DNA of 64,000 nucleotides from Parabacteroides sp. PH5-46 (GTDB lineage Bacteria; Bacteroidota; Bacteroidia; Bacteroidales; Tannerellaceae). The notes beneath the pieces are model-generated. The model was given only the letters and a program-made list of their open reading frames with translations. It ran no database searches and was not told where the DNA came from. The translations under genes and the position numbers were made by a program. The stretch is taken from assembly GCF_029892785.1 (NCBI RefSeq), contig NZ_JARXXA010000001.1, positions 1-64,000 of the forward strand. The letters are read 5' to 3'. How positions within the stretch are numbered: the stretch's first letter is position 1; each line of letters opens with the position of its first letter. This document shows positions 55,831-64,000 of this stretch, piece after piece.

Positions 55831-58794
55831 ATGAATAAAATAGTATATCCCTTTGTATTATGCCTCCTGTTGCTTTTCTACTCTTCCTGCGAAAAGGAGA
55901 ATCAGCCGGAAATAATTACCAATGAGGCCGGTTCGCAAATAGAAGTGGTCGGCGATATAAAAGTGAGCACTTTCAAACTGCCTAATAAAGAGTTGGCAAT
56001 AGACCGCTTGATGATGATCAGGCACAAGCTTCGCTCGCTAACCAATGACGCCCAATACGAATTTGACGGAAGGGTAAAAGAAATCACGTCCTCTGATATT
56101 ATCTGTGAATTGCATATTCCTGTCGACAAAGTAATCCCGGATGGTGATTACTGGCTGCTTTTAGCTGCCGTGGACGATTCGCATATCGTAGCCACTCAGT
56201 TCAAACTGACGTTCGAGAACGATATGGTCTCGACCATCTTACAACGAGAGCCGAATTATAAGATTTTCAAAGGCGAAGGAACGAAAGACAATCCCTACCT
56301 GGTTGACGATATGTTGAAGTTGTCCTTGGTATTAAAAGATGATTCGACCCACGCCAAAGGGATATACTTTAAACAAGACGTCTCGGAATTGGTAGTACCT
56401 ATGCAAGGAGATGCTACCGACGGAAGGGGACATGTCTCCTATCCATTTGCCGGAAACTATGATGGGGGCGGCAACGAAATCCTGAGCCTGACATATAATG
56501 GAGCATCCAACGAAACGAAAGACTCGGACGTGGGCCTTTTCAGTGCGCTGCTCAATGGGGCTTCTATCTCGAATGTGGTGCTTCGGGACGTGAAGATCTC
56601 CAATGCCGGAACCAATGTGGGCGCTGTCGCTGCTCATTCGTCGGGTACGGTGAAGCTGAAGAATATCACGGTCTCCGGCTCTGTGAAGGGCACAAATAAC
56701 GTAGGTGGTCTGATCGGAACGGCTTCGGGTAATCTTTCGATAGAGGATGTAACCCTGAAACTTGATGTGTCGGGAGAAGGAGAACGTATCGGAGGCTTGA
56801 TAGGAAAGGGGGAGAGCGGATTGAGTACAACTATTTCTAAGGTGCAAAGCACAACCTCTTTCTTTGTCAAGGGGAAAGGCTTTGTTGGTGGTTTGATAGG
56901 AGATATCAAAGGTAGCTTTACGATTGCGGATGTTGTCTTAAAATACAGCGTCGAACAGGCAGATGAGGATATTGCCATTCTGAAAGCGACGAGCAACTAT
57001 CTCGGTGGAATGATCGGGAAGGCAAAACTGACGGGAAATAGCTCGATCAGCGGTTCGACGATAAAGCTTCCGATCAAGGGAGTGGGCTATGTTGCGGCTT
57101 ATATCGGTGACCTGAATACGGACAAATCCAGTATCGGTATCGAGTTGGTGAAGAATGAGGTATTGCAAAGCCGTATCAGTGGAACGAACGACGTAGGCGG
57201 CTTTGTGGGCTCCTGGCAGAATGTTAAGGTGAATGCGTTGAAGGATTTAACTCAACAAGCTTCTGTCAGCGGAACAACCAAGGCTGTCGGCGGGCTTATC
57301 GGCTATATGAATGGGGCAGACTGGCAGAAAGACAAGGTGAGTGGTAATGCAATCACTTCGGTTCACGGTATCACGGCGATGGAGCAATCGGCCGGTGGGG
57401 TATTTGGCTATGTAAAGAATATAAAAAAGGAGATCGATGTATCTCCCGCTAGCTTTAGCATCGATAAATTGGTGTCGGTGAATGGCGCCGATGCTGTCGG
57501 TGGAATTGCCGGAAGAGCAGTTAATTGTGTGTTTGTCGGAGATGTCTATTTTGATGTAGACCGCAATCAAACCATTAAAAACAAGAAGGGGAATTCCTCT
57601 TTTTCAGGGAAGATAAACGATGCGTCTGAGTATAGTGGCTCTGCCACCTCTTCGGGAGGGCTCTTTGGATGGATAGATAACTGTACCGTCAGTGGCGTTA
57701 TGGGCAACGGTGTGGTACAAGGGAGGCAACGTCTTGGTGGTATTGTTGGTCGCGCGGTTGAATCTACCCTGTCTATGTGTGTGAAGAAAGGAGAATGGGT
57801 ATTAGCGCAATATAATGACGTGGGTGGTATTTGCGGCAAGATAGAAGATGAGACTGTAGATATGCGTCAGGTGCTCAATTTCTCTTCCGTGAAAGGTGCC
57901 AATTGCGTAGGTGGTATCGTCGGATGTGTAGAAGCGAAAAATGGCAATATATCTCATTTGATAAATGTAGGAGACGTAGAAGGCTCCGGTAAAGTGGGAG
58001 GCGGTATCGGGCTTCTCAAAACAACGACCTCTGGGAATAATAGCAAGGATATGGTGACTGTGGAGAAATCAGTCAACTTCGGTGATATATCGGGTTCCTA
58101 TAAGGGTGGCGAAGAGTTGTATGGATTGGGAGGTATTGTGGGTTCGGCCTATTACTTAGTTACGGTCAAGGAATGTGCCAACCACGGTACGGTGAAGGCC
58201 TTGTCGAATTCAACTTATAACGGCGTAGGCGGCGTGGCAGGCGTATTGGGCTACAATGAAATAGGGGGGTATCATTACACGAGCTCCCCGAACATAGTCA
58301 AAATCTATAACTGCTGCAATACGAATACTGTCATTACCGAAGGGAATAGCAGCAAAAGCCGTTATACGCTGGGGGGCGTAACCGGTCGCCTCTTCTATGG
58401 AACCAATGCTACTCATAACGTTGATATGCACGATTGCTACAACACAGGGGAGGTGCTCGGAAAGAACGATCGCGACAATGGAGGTCTCCTTGGATCAATA
58501 CATAAATATGCCAGCATACACGAATGTGTTAATTTCGGACGCGTAGAGCATGGTAATGGTGGCATTGGCTCTCATCCGAATATTGAAGGTGTTAATGCCG
58601 AGAATTTATATTACCTGAAAGGAACGGGAAAAGGCTGGAAGGCCACAGAAATAAGCAAAAGTGATGCAGAGGTATCAAAGTCTTACAAAGGCTTCGATTT
58701 CGATAAGCATTGGAATATGAATGATCGGCCTACCTTGATTCACTGCGAGTATCAGTTTGCAAAGATGCCGGTATGGAATGAGACCGGTAATTAA
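55831..58794 (+). CDS. GLUG-repeat surface lipoprotein
   Basis: About 987 aa. The ATG at 55831 gives a lipoprotein signal (FVLCLLLLFYSSC) and lies 22 bp after the first GLUG gene; an upstream in-frame start at 55735 would overlap that gene and lacks a signal. A beta domain (about 30-150), then more than 15 GLUG-type units (VGGLIGTASGN, IGGLIGKGESG, VGGIVGCVEAK) predict a long right-handed beta-helix. It lacks the hydrophobic insertion of its neighbour. Likely a surface adhesin or partner of the first GLUG protein. It is the last gene before the right direct repeat. Confidence 0.85.
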   Translation: MNKIVYPFVLCLLLLFYSSCEKENQPEIITNEAGSQIEVVGDIKVSTFKLPNKELAIDRLMMIRHKLRSLTNDAQYEFDGRVKEITSSDIICELHIPVDKVIPDGDYWLLLAAVDDSHIVATQFKLTFENDMVSTILQREPNYKIFKGEGTKDNPYLVDDMLKLSLVLKDDSTHAKGIYFKQDVSELVVPMQGDATDGRGHVSYPFAGNYDGGGNEILSLTYNGASNETKDSDVGLFSALLNGASISNVVLRDVKISNAGTNVGAVAAHSSGTVKLKNITVSGSVKGTNNVGGLIGTASGNLSIEDVTLKLDVSGEGERIGGLIGKGESGLSTTISKVQSTTSFFVKGKGFVGGLIGDIKGSFTIADVVLKYSVEQADEDIAILKATSNYLGGMIGKAKLTGNSSISGSTIKLPIKGVGYVAAYIGDLNTDKSSIGIELVKNEVLQSRISGTNDVGGFVGSWQNVKVNALKDLTQQASVSGTTKAVGGLIGYMNGADWQKDKVSGNAITSVHGITAMEQSAGGVFGYVKNIKKEIDVSPASFSIDKLVSVNGADAVGGIAGRAVNCVFVGDVYFDVDRNQTIKNKKGNSSFSGKINDASEYSGSATSSGGLFGWIDNCTVSGVMGNGVVQGRQRLGGIVGRAVESTLSMCVKKGEWVLAQYNDVGGICGKIEDETVDMRQVLNFSSVKGANCVGGIVGCVEAKNGNISHLINVGDVEGSGKVGGGIGLLKTTTSGNNSKDMVTVEKSVNFGDISGSYKGGEELYGLGGIVGSAYYLVTVKECANHGTVKALSNSTYNGVGGVAGVLGYNEIGGYHYTSSPNIVKIYNCCNTNTVITEGNSSKSRYTLGGVTGRLFYGTNATHNVDMHDCYNTGEVLGKNDRDNGGLLGSIHKYASIHECVNFGRVEHGNGGIGSHPNIEGVNAENLYYLKGTGKGWKATEISKSDAEVSKSYKGFDFDKHWNMNDRPTLIHCEYQFAKMPVWNETGN

Positions 58795-58829
58795 GGAAAC
58801 GGGTGGTGTCTGAAATGTATAAGGACTAT

Positions 58830-58877
58830 GTTAGCGTCTTCGACGCAAATACATTACCTCTTTAAAACAAATTCAAA
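58830..58877 (+). repeat. right direct repeat (attR-like) at the proS promoter
   Basis: Matches 47582-47629 with one mismatch. It ends 10 bases before the -7 box of proS, so it covers the -33 region of that promoter. Integration here would leave the essential gene's -7 box and coding region intact. Confidence 0.88.
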
Positions 58878-58887
58878 CAATATTTCT

Positions 58888-58896
58888 TAACTTTGC
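58888..58896 (+). promoter_or_regulatory. -7 promoter element of proS (TAACTTTGC)
   Basis: Perfect TAnnTTTGC box 29 bases before the proS start codon. No TTG is found at the -33 distance, where the direct repeat lies. Confidence 0.65.
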
Positions 58897-58925
58897 CACC
58901 CGTAAAATCTAATTTTTAAACGAAG

Positions 58926-60407
58926 ATGGCAAAAGAGTTGAAAGAACTTACCAAGAGAAGTGAAAACTACTCGCAGTGGTATCAGGATCTGGTTATTAAA
59001 GCCGAGCTGGCAGAGAATTCTGCTGTCCGTGGATGTATGGTGATTAAGCCGTATGGATACGCGATATGGGAGAAAATGCAACGTATCTTAGACGACATGT
59101 TTAAGGAAACGGGTCATGTGAATGCGTACTTCCCCTTGTTGATCCCCAAGTCATTTCTGAGCCGCGAAGCCGATCACGTAGAAGGCTTTGCCAAGGAATG
59201 TGCTGTAGTGACCCACTATCGTCTGAAGAATGCTGCAGACGGTTCAGGTGTAGTTGTAGACCCCGCAGCCAAACTGGAAGAAGAATTGATTATCCGTCCG
59301 ACTTCGGAAACGATTATATGGAATACCTATCGCAACTGGATACAATCGTATCGCGACCTGCCTATCCTGATCAATCAGTGGGCCAACGTGATGCGCTGGG
59401 AAATGCGTACCCGTTTGTTCCTTCGTACGGCTGAGTTCTTGTGGCAGGAAGGGCATACGGCTCATGCTACAAGTGAAGAGGCTGTAGAAGAAACGCTGAA
59501 GATGCAAGGTGTATATGCACGCTTTGCCGAAGAGTTTATGGCCATGCCGGTAGTAAAAGGGGTGAAGTCTGAAAGCGAACGTTTCGCCGGAGCGGTTGAT
59601 ACCTATACCATCGAGGCTATGATGCAGGATGGTAAGGCTTTGCAGGCCGGAACATCGCATTTCCTCGGACAGAACTTCGGAAAAGCTTTTGATGTAACCT
59701 TTATTGATAAGGAAGGAAAATCAGACTATGCCTGGGCTACTTCCTGGGGACTATCTACCCGTATGGTGGGCGCTCTGATCATGTGCCACTCTGATGATAA
59801 CGGCTTGGTGCTGCCTCCGCTATTGGCTCCGATACAGGTTGTTATCGTGCCTATCTATAAGAATATGGAGCAGTTGACACAGATCTCGGAAAAGGTTTCC
59901 GGTATCGTTTCCAAACTGAAAGCAATGGGTATTTCCGTTAAATTCGATGACGCGGACAATAAAAAGCCGGGCTGGAAGTTTGCCGAATATGAATTGAAAG
60001 GTGTTCCGGTACGTCTGGCTATGGGTGGACGCGACCTGGAAAACAACACTATAGAAGTGATGCGCCGCGACAAGCTGGAAAAAGAAACCATTACATGCGA
60101 CGGCATAGAAGAATACGTAAAGAACCTACTGGACGATATTCAGAAAAATATCTATCAGAAAGCCTACAGCTTCCGCGAGTCTCATGTGGTATCGGTAGAT
60201 ACCTATGATGAATTCAAGGAAAAGATAGAAGAAGGTTACTTTATCATGGCTCACTGGGACGGTACGCCTGAAACAGAAGAGCAGGTAAAAGCCGAAACAA
60301 AGGCTACAATCCGTTGTATCCCGCTGGAGGGAGACAAAACTCCGGGCAAATGTATGGTGACAGGTAAACCTTCCGCTCAGCGCGTGTTGTTTGCCAGAGC
60401 CTATTAA
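58926..60407 (+). CDS. proS: prolyl-tRNA synthetase, archaeal/eukaryotic type
   Basis: Charges tRNA-Pro with proline. Class II core motifs are present: motif 1 region [17 protein letters not shown], motif 2 [31 protein letters not shown] (about 148-178), and motif 3-like [16 protein letters not shown]. An anticodon-binding domain (about 290-395) and the C-terminal zinc-domain-like tail are seen. Lacking the INS editing insertion and at 493 aa, it is the archaeal-type enzyme usual in Bacteroidetes. The element repeat abuts its promoter; a terminator follows. Confidence 0.97.
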   Translation: MAKELKELTKRSENYSQWYQDLVIKAELAENSAVRGCMVIKPYGYAIWEKMQRILDDMFKETGHVNAYFPLLIPKSFLSREADHVEGFAKECAVVTHYRLKNAADGSGVVVDPAAKLEEELIIRPTSETIIWNTYRNWIQSYRDLPILINQWANVMRWEMRTRLFLRTAEFLWQEGHTAHATSEEAVEETLKMQGVYARFAEEFMAMPVVKGVKSESERFAGAVDTYTIEAMMQDGKALQAGTSHFLGQNFGKAFDVTFIDKEGKSDYAWATSWGLSTRMVGALIMCHSDDNGLVLPPLLAPIQVVIVPIYKNMEQLTQISEKVSGIVSKLKAMGISVKFDDADNKKPGWKFAEYELKGVPVRLAMGGRDLENNTIEVMRRDKLEKETITCDGIEEYVKNLLDDIQKNIYQKAYSFRESHVVSVDTYDEFKEKIEEGYFIMAHWDGTPETEEQVKAETKATIRCIPLEGDKTPGKCMVTGKPSAQRVLFARAY

Positions 60408-60428
60408 TTGATCATTATATCCCAATAT

Positions 60429-60463
60429 AAAAAAGGTTTCCTTATTACGAGGAAACCTTTTTT
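60429..60463. terminator. bidirectional terminator between proS and the sulfatase gene
   Basis: AAGGTTTCCT (60433-60442) pairs with AGGAAACCTT (60450-60459), flanked by A run and T run, so it can act in both directions for these convergent genes. Confidence 0.9.
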
Positions 60464-60472
60464 ATGTTGAAC

Positions 60473-61861
60473 TTATTTTTCGGCAGGAAGATCGAAAATA
60501 CTGTTTTTAATTTGTATGCCGGAAAGATATTCCTGGGCTTCAGTTGTTATATTTTTCACAATATCAGGATGTTTTGATGCTATATTGTAGAGTTCGCCTG
60601 GATCATTTTCTATGTCGTACAATAGGGGAGTGGCATGATACGTCTTATCTCCCGAACCGTAGGCCGCGCGTGATATAAAATGTACTTTATATTTGCCTTT
60701 TCTGAATGCATATAGCTCATTGCCTCTGAAAAAAGGAAATATATTACGTCGTGTTTCTTCCTTGCGTGACAATACGTTTTGCAGGCTTGTTCCATCATAT
60801 ATTCTGCCTTCGGGAAGCTTTATATCTGCCATCTCACAGAAAGTAGGGAGGATGTCTAATGAGCTACCCATACCAGCCATGGTACCCGGAGTAACCATGC
60901 TACCCCAAAATATACAAGGTACTCTGAAACCTCCTTCACAAGTAGAAGCCTTTCCGTCTTTCAGTAAGCCGGCAGAACCTCCGTCCAAAGCAAAAGTCAA
61001 CCAGGGCCCATTGTCGGAAGTAAACAGAACGAGGGTTTTATTGTCTAGTCCTTGCTTTCTTAAAGCTTGCAATATTTGTCCTACACTCCAGTCTATTTCT
61101 TCTACGGCATCTCCATATTTACCTCGGATTGATTTGCCTTGAAACGATTCAGAAGAATACAAAGGTATATGTGGCATGGGATGTGCCAGATAGAGGAAGA
61201 ATGGTTTGTTTTTCTCTTTTTGAATAAACGAAACGGCATACTCCGTAAGCCTCTTGGTGAACTGCGTCTGATCGGGATCCCTCTCTATTACTTGTAACTG
61301 GTCATAGAAAGGTAGTTCGGAACTATAATAATTATTACCCATTATCAGCTGCTCTTTTTTGCTCATATCATTAGAATAGGGGATGCCATAAAAATAATCA
61401 AAACCATGTGCCAAAGGCAATGCTTCTTCTTTATGTCCTACATGCCATTTGCCAACACAAGCAGATATATATCCTGCTTTTTTCAATAAGCCGGCTATGG
61501 TATGTTCATCTTGAGGCAACCCCTGAGGAGAGTCGGGGAAAAGTACTTCGCGGTTGTTTCCATACATGCCTGTCCGTACCCCTAAACGTCCGGTTAATAG
61601 TCCGGCTCTGCTGGGAGAAGAAACCGATGCAGAGACATAAAAACTGCTCCATCTTTGTCCTTCACAAGCCATTCGGTCGAGGTTGGGCGTTTTGATGGTG
61701 GGATGTCCGAAACAACCCAAATCGCCATAGCCTAAATCATCGCAATTAATGATAATAAAATTAGGTTTCTCTTTTTGCTTGTTTATACCTTCAGCACTTG
61801 ATGTGCTTGAACAAAGAATACTTGATAATACAATTCCTGATATTTTAAACTTGTAGTGCAT
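60473..61861 (-). CDS. secreted sulfatase (family S1, serine type)
   Basis: Hydrolyses sulfate esters, likely on host or dietary glycans. After a signal peptide (ISGIVLSSILCSSTSSAEG) the metal site NFIIINCDDLGYGDLG and the activation motif SSPSRAGLLTGR (about 81-92) are seen. The first Ser of S-x-P-S-R would be converted to formylglycine by an anaerobic sulfatase-maturating enzyme. HPMPHIPLY, FTSDNGPW and the C-terminal DIENDPGELYNIA are all typical. Length 462 aa is normal. No SusC/D pair or maturase adjoins it. Confidence 0.95.
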   Translation of the reverse strand: MHYKFKISGIVLSSILCSSTSSAEGINKQKEKPNFIIINCDDLGYGDLGCFGHPTIKTPNLDRMACEGQRWSSFYVSASVSSPSRAGLLTGRLGVRTGMYGNNREVLFPDSPQGLPQDEHTIAGLLKKAGYISACVGKWHVGHKEEALPLAHGFDYFYGIPYSNDMSKKEQLIMGNNYYSSELPFYDQLQVIERDPDQTQFTKRLTEYAVSFIQKEKNKPFFLYLAHPMPHIPLYSSESFQGKSIRGKYGDAVEEIDWSVGQILQALRKQGLDNKTLVLFTSDNGPWLTFALDGGSAGLLKDGKASTCEGGFRVPCIFWGSMVTPGTMAGMGSSLDILPTFCEMADIKLPEGRIYDGTSLQNVLSRKEETRRNIFPFFRGNELYAFRKGKYKVHFISRAAYGSGDKTYHATPLLYDIENDPGELYNIASKHPDIVKNITTEAQEYLSGIQIKNSIFDLPAEK

Positions 61862-61902
61862 GTCTTTTTTATTCTAAGTTGTGAATTCCATGGATTATGA
61901 GA

Positions 61903-61910
61903 CAAAATTA
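61903..61910 (-). promoter_or_regulatory. -7 promoter element of the sulfatase gene (TAATTTTG)
   Basis: Plus-strand CAAAATTA reads TAATTTTG on the minus strand, 41 bases before the sulfatase start codon. Confidence 0.5.
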
Positions 61911-61940
61911 GTGAAAATTTTTTGTTAATATTTTTTTCTT

Positions 61941-61948
61941 TACTTTTG
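61941..61948 (+). promoter_or_regulatory. -7 promoter element (TACTTTTG)
   Basis: TAnnTTTG box 52 bases before the ATG at 62001, back to back with the sulfatase promoter; a TTTG lies 16 bases upstream. Confidence 0.5.
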
Positions 61949-62000
61949 TAAAGCAGTGAGAAACAAGATGCGATATAAATCTATATATACATATTAGATT

Positions 62001-63188
62001 ATGAGACAGATAATTCTTCTATTATTTGTGTTGTGTCTTATGTTTCACTCGAAAGCGCAAAATGAAGTATCAGTCTCGCCTGAACGGTTTAACCAATACC
62101 TTTCAGAGCTTCAGGAGATCGAATTACCCTCTTTCTGTTTCTTTTTTTCAGAGGGATATATAGCCTTAAAAGACGTTCCGTTCGTCCTTCTGATCTTACC
62201 AATAGAAGAAGAGTTGATGGATATAGGCTGCTACACGAAAGATGGCCGTTTCGTAGACCACCTTATCGTACGCCAGCATTATTTCCGCGACCATGTGGCT
62301 GTAACAGAAGATGGTACTTTAAGGGTGATAGATAATCTGTCGACAGAAGAAGACCCACAATGGGTAGAAAACCGCTACCGGGTGGATGCAAGCGGACAGA
62401 TCTGTTTCATTGAGCAAATAAACTATAGAGAACTGGCGCGTCCGTGGGTAGAAGAAAACAGAAAAAGAAGAAAAGAGGAACTGGAACGGTTTACAGTCCG
62501 GCTGGAACAAGCAAAGCCTGCCGAAGCCAATGAATTATACGATTATGTGTTCACCTATTTTACTCCGATAAGCTTTACCGGATGGATGAATTGCGTAGAT
62601 ACATTGAATTTTTCCAATGGCGATATAACTGAGTATAATAGGGACTTCTGGTCGTCCCTGAAGTCGGATTTGTACTATTATCTTGATAGCGCCGAGTATG
62701 TAAGTCTGAATCATACGTTTTATCATCAACTCTTTGCTCCTTATGTGACAGAGGATTACAAAGAAGCCCTCCGATTGTATATAATAGATGATTATGAACT
62801 GGAAGGGGAGGAAGAGCTGCTTGTAGACAGAGAAGATATAGCAAATACGATTATCGAACGGGAACGCTATGCGGCACAATATCCGACAAGTAAGCATACG
62901 ACCTGGCTGTTAAGAGGCTGCCCGTCCTATCTTAGAGCATTCCTGTTTAGCGAAGGAGTAAACACCTCTACCTTTGAAAATAGGGACAATCGGAAGATTA
63001 TAGATGATGTATTGGAGTTTATTCTTACGTTAGAAAAGCAATATCCGGATACCCGCTTAGGGGATGTGTTTCGCTTCTTTTTAAGTGAATTGAAAAAGAC
63101 AAATAATTGCTACATCGATGAATTAAAGGAAACGGTGATGAAATATGTTGATGAAAAATATACTGACATTAATAATTTAAAGATATGA
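62001..63188 (+). CDS. secreted protein of unknown function
   Basis: A 395-aa protein with a signal peptide (MRQIILLLFVLCLMFHSKAQ). An N-terminal beta-rich half (about 40-145, repeated strands such as DIGCYTKDGRFVDHLIV and VTEDGTLRVIDN) is followed by an acidic helical half (EENRKRRKEELERFTVRLEQ onward). I do not recognise the family. The ATGA overlap with the esterase gene shows the two are translated together, so it may assist or accompany that enzyme. Confidence 0.75.
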   Translation: MRQIILLLFVLCLMFHSKAQNEVSVSPERFNQYLSELQEIELPSFCFFFSEGYIALKDVPFVLLILPIEEELMDIGCYTKDGRFVDHLIVRQHYFRDHVAVTEDGTLRVIDNLSTEEDPQWVENRYRVDASGQICFIEQINYRELARPWVEENRKRRKEELERFTVRLEQAKPAEANELYDYVFTYFTPISFTGWMNCVDTLNFSNGDITEYNRDFWSSLKSDLYYYLDSAEYVSLNHTFYHQLFAPYVTEDYKEALRLYIIDDYELEGEEELLVDREDIANTIIERERYAAQYPTSKHTTWLLRGCPSYLRAFLFSEGVNTSTFENRDNRKIIDDVLEFILTLEKQYPDTRLGDVFRFFLSELKKTNNCYIDELKETVMKYVDEKYTDINNLKI

Positions 63189-63991
63189 AAAGGATACACA
63201 CATTACTTTTTGTATTCCTGTTTTCTGTTTCGGTTTATGCCGCAAAGGTAGAAACGGTTGAGGTTTACAGTCAATCCATGAATAAAAACGTAAAAGTACT
63301 GGTCGTTTCCCCGGAGAAGAAGGAGATTCCGGCCTCTACTATTTATCTGTTGCATGGATACGGAGGGAATGAAAACCAATGGCCGGGAATAAAGCCGGAT
63401 CTGCCTGAAATAGCTGACAGGTACAACCTTGTTTTCGTTTGTCCCGATGCAGAAAACAGCTGGTATTGGGATAGTCCGCTCAATCCGGCATATCGTTATG
63501 AAACCTTTGTTTCCTGCGAACTTGTAAAATATATAGATACCCACTATCCTACAAAGCCTGAAAGGGAATCACGTGCCATTACCGGTTTGAGCATGGGAGG
63601 GCATGGAGCCTTGTGGATTGCTTTTCACCATAAAGAGACCTTCGGCGCCGTAGGAAGTACCAGCGGAGGAGTGGATATCCGCCCGTTCCCCCAAAACTGG
63701 GATATGAGCAAGCAACTGGGCGAAATGAAAGGAAATGAAAAAGTCTGGGATGAACATACGGTTATCAACCAGATAGATAAGTTGCAAAATGGCGATCTGT
63801 CCATCATTACAGATTGCGGGTTTGATGACTTCTTTTTTGAAGTAAATAACAACTTCCATGCGAAACTGTTAGACCGTAAAATAGACCATGATTATCTGGT
63901 ACGCCCCGGAGGGCATGACAGTAATTACTGGAGAAATTCACTTGATTATCAGATTCTTTTCTTTGTAAAGTATTTTAATAAAGACAAATAA
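63185..63991 (+). CDS. secreted CE1-like esterase (esterase D type)
   Basis: A 268-aa alpha/beta hydrolase with signal peptide (MKRIHTLLFVFLFSVSVYA). Core motifs: YLLHGYGGNENQWPG, nucleophile Ser in TGLSMGGHGALWIA (about 137), Asp in DCGFDDFFFE and His in GGHDSNYWRNS. It resembles esterase D/acetyl-xylan-esterase-like proteins and is a distant paralogue of the esterase at 42389. It overlaps the upstream unknown gene by 4 bp and ends 9 bases before the window edge. Confidence 0.92.
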   Translation: MKRIHTLLFVFLFSVSVYAAKVETVEVYSQSMNKNVKVLVVSPEKKEIPASTIYLLHGYGGNENQWPGIKPDLPEIADRYNLVFVCPDAENSWYWDSPLNPAYRYETFVSCELVKYIDTHYPTKPERESRAITGLSMGGHGALWIAFHHKETFGAVGSTSGGVDIRPFPQNWDMSKQLGEMKGNEKVWDEHTVINQIDKLQNGDLSIITDCGFDDFFFEVNNNFHAKLLDRKIDHDYLVRPGGHDSNYWRNSLDYQILFFVKYFNKDK

Positions 63992-64000
63992 GGCCGATAT

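Larger units (their letters stand above)
47582..58877. mobile_element. 11.2-kb integrated element bounded by direct repeats upstream of proS
   Basis: Direct 48-bp repeats bound a tyrosine recombinase gene and four cargo genes. The left part (to about 52.4 kb: integrase, WG lipoprotein, Sel1 protein) is strongly AT-rich; the right part (52.9-58.8 kb: two GLUG lipoproteins) is not. A degenerate third repeat copy sits at the break. The layout (integrase just inside one att-like end, att at an essential gene's promoter) fits site-specific integration, possibly twice. No transfer genes are present. Element status is inferred. Confidence 0.65.

Overview
The window looks like chromosome of a gut Bacteroidales, most likely Parabacteroides or a close relative. 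The reasons are the sigma-ABfr type promoters (TAnnTTTG at -7, TTG about 20 bases upstream), many Bacteroidetes-only families (GLPGLI, DUF6261, DUF6078, putative porin, WG and GLUG repeat lipoproteins, LytS/LytTR pairs), a T9SS-type C-terminal sorting domain, and an archaeal/eukaryotic-type ProRS. The genus is inferred; no 16S or marker phylogeny could be run.

Layout. 0-0.14 kb: 3' end of a 5S rRNA and its terminator. 0.2-5.9 kb: tripartite RND efflux operon. 6.0-15.2 kb: housekeeping run (putative porin, periplasmic-binding-like protein, DEAD-box helicase, M3 dipeptidase, dCMP deaminase, S41 protease, 5-formyl-THF cyclo-ligase). 15.3-22.2 kb: LRR/T9SS cargo protein, S9 prolyl oligopeptidase, iron alcohol dehydrogenase, DUF6078. 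22.2-28.9 kb: AT-rich island. 29-38.9 kb: LytS/LytTR pair with a divergent surface protein, a DUF1349-like protein, a TonB-receptor-like/GLPGLI pair divergent from an OmpR-type two-component system, and DUF6261. 39.2-46.7 kb: carbohydrate genes (a cellobiose-2-epimerase/GH-A fusion, a CE1-like esterase, two Gfo/Idh/MocA proteins, DUF1097). 47.6-58.9 kb: accessory element next to proS. 58.9-64 kb: proS, sulfatase, a secreted unknown and a second esterase.

The strongest discovery is the 22.5-28.6 kb island. A 24-bp perfect inverted repeat (22497-22520 and 27586-27609) encloses two convergent genes: a PD-(D/E)XK nuclease fused to a STAND-like NTPase, and a GT2-type glycosyltransferase. The start codon of each gene lies inside its repeat copy, a well-formed promoter sits just outside the left copy, and a tyrosine recombinase gene is just outside the right copy. 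Inversion would exchange exactly which gene follows the promoter. This is a candidate phase-variable switch between a putative antiviral nuclease-STAND protein and a glycosyltransferase.

A second recombinase locus lies at 47.7-48.9 kb. Downstream of that integrase a 25-bp perfect inverted repeat bounds a 190-bp segment ahead of a WG-repeat lipoprotein/Sel1 operon, as in a phase-variable promoter. This locus is inside an 11.2-kb region bounded by 48-bp direct repeats (one mismatch), the right copy abutting the proS promoter. A degenerate third copy at 52.5 kb coincides with a change in base composition, which suggests a composite element. The right part encodes two large GLUG lipoproteins, one with an inserted helical domain and a long hydrophobic stretch resembling alpha-pore-forming toxins.
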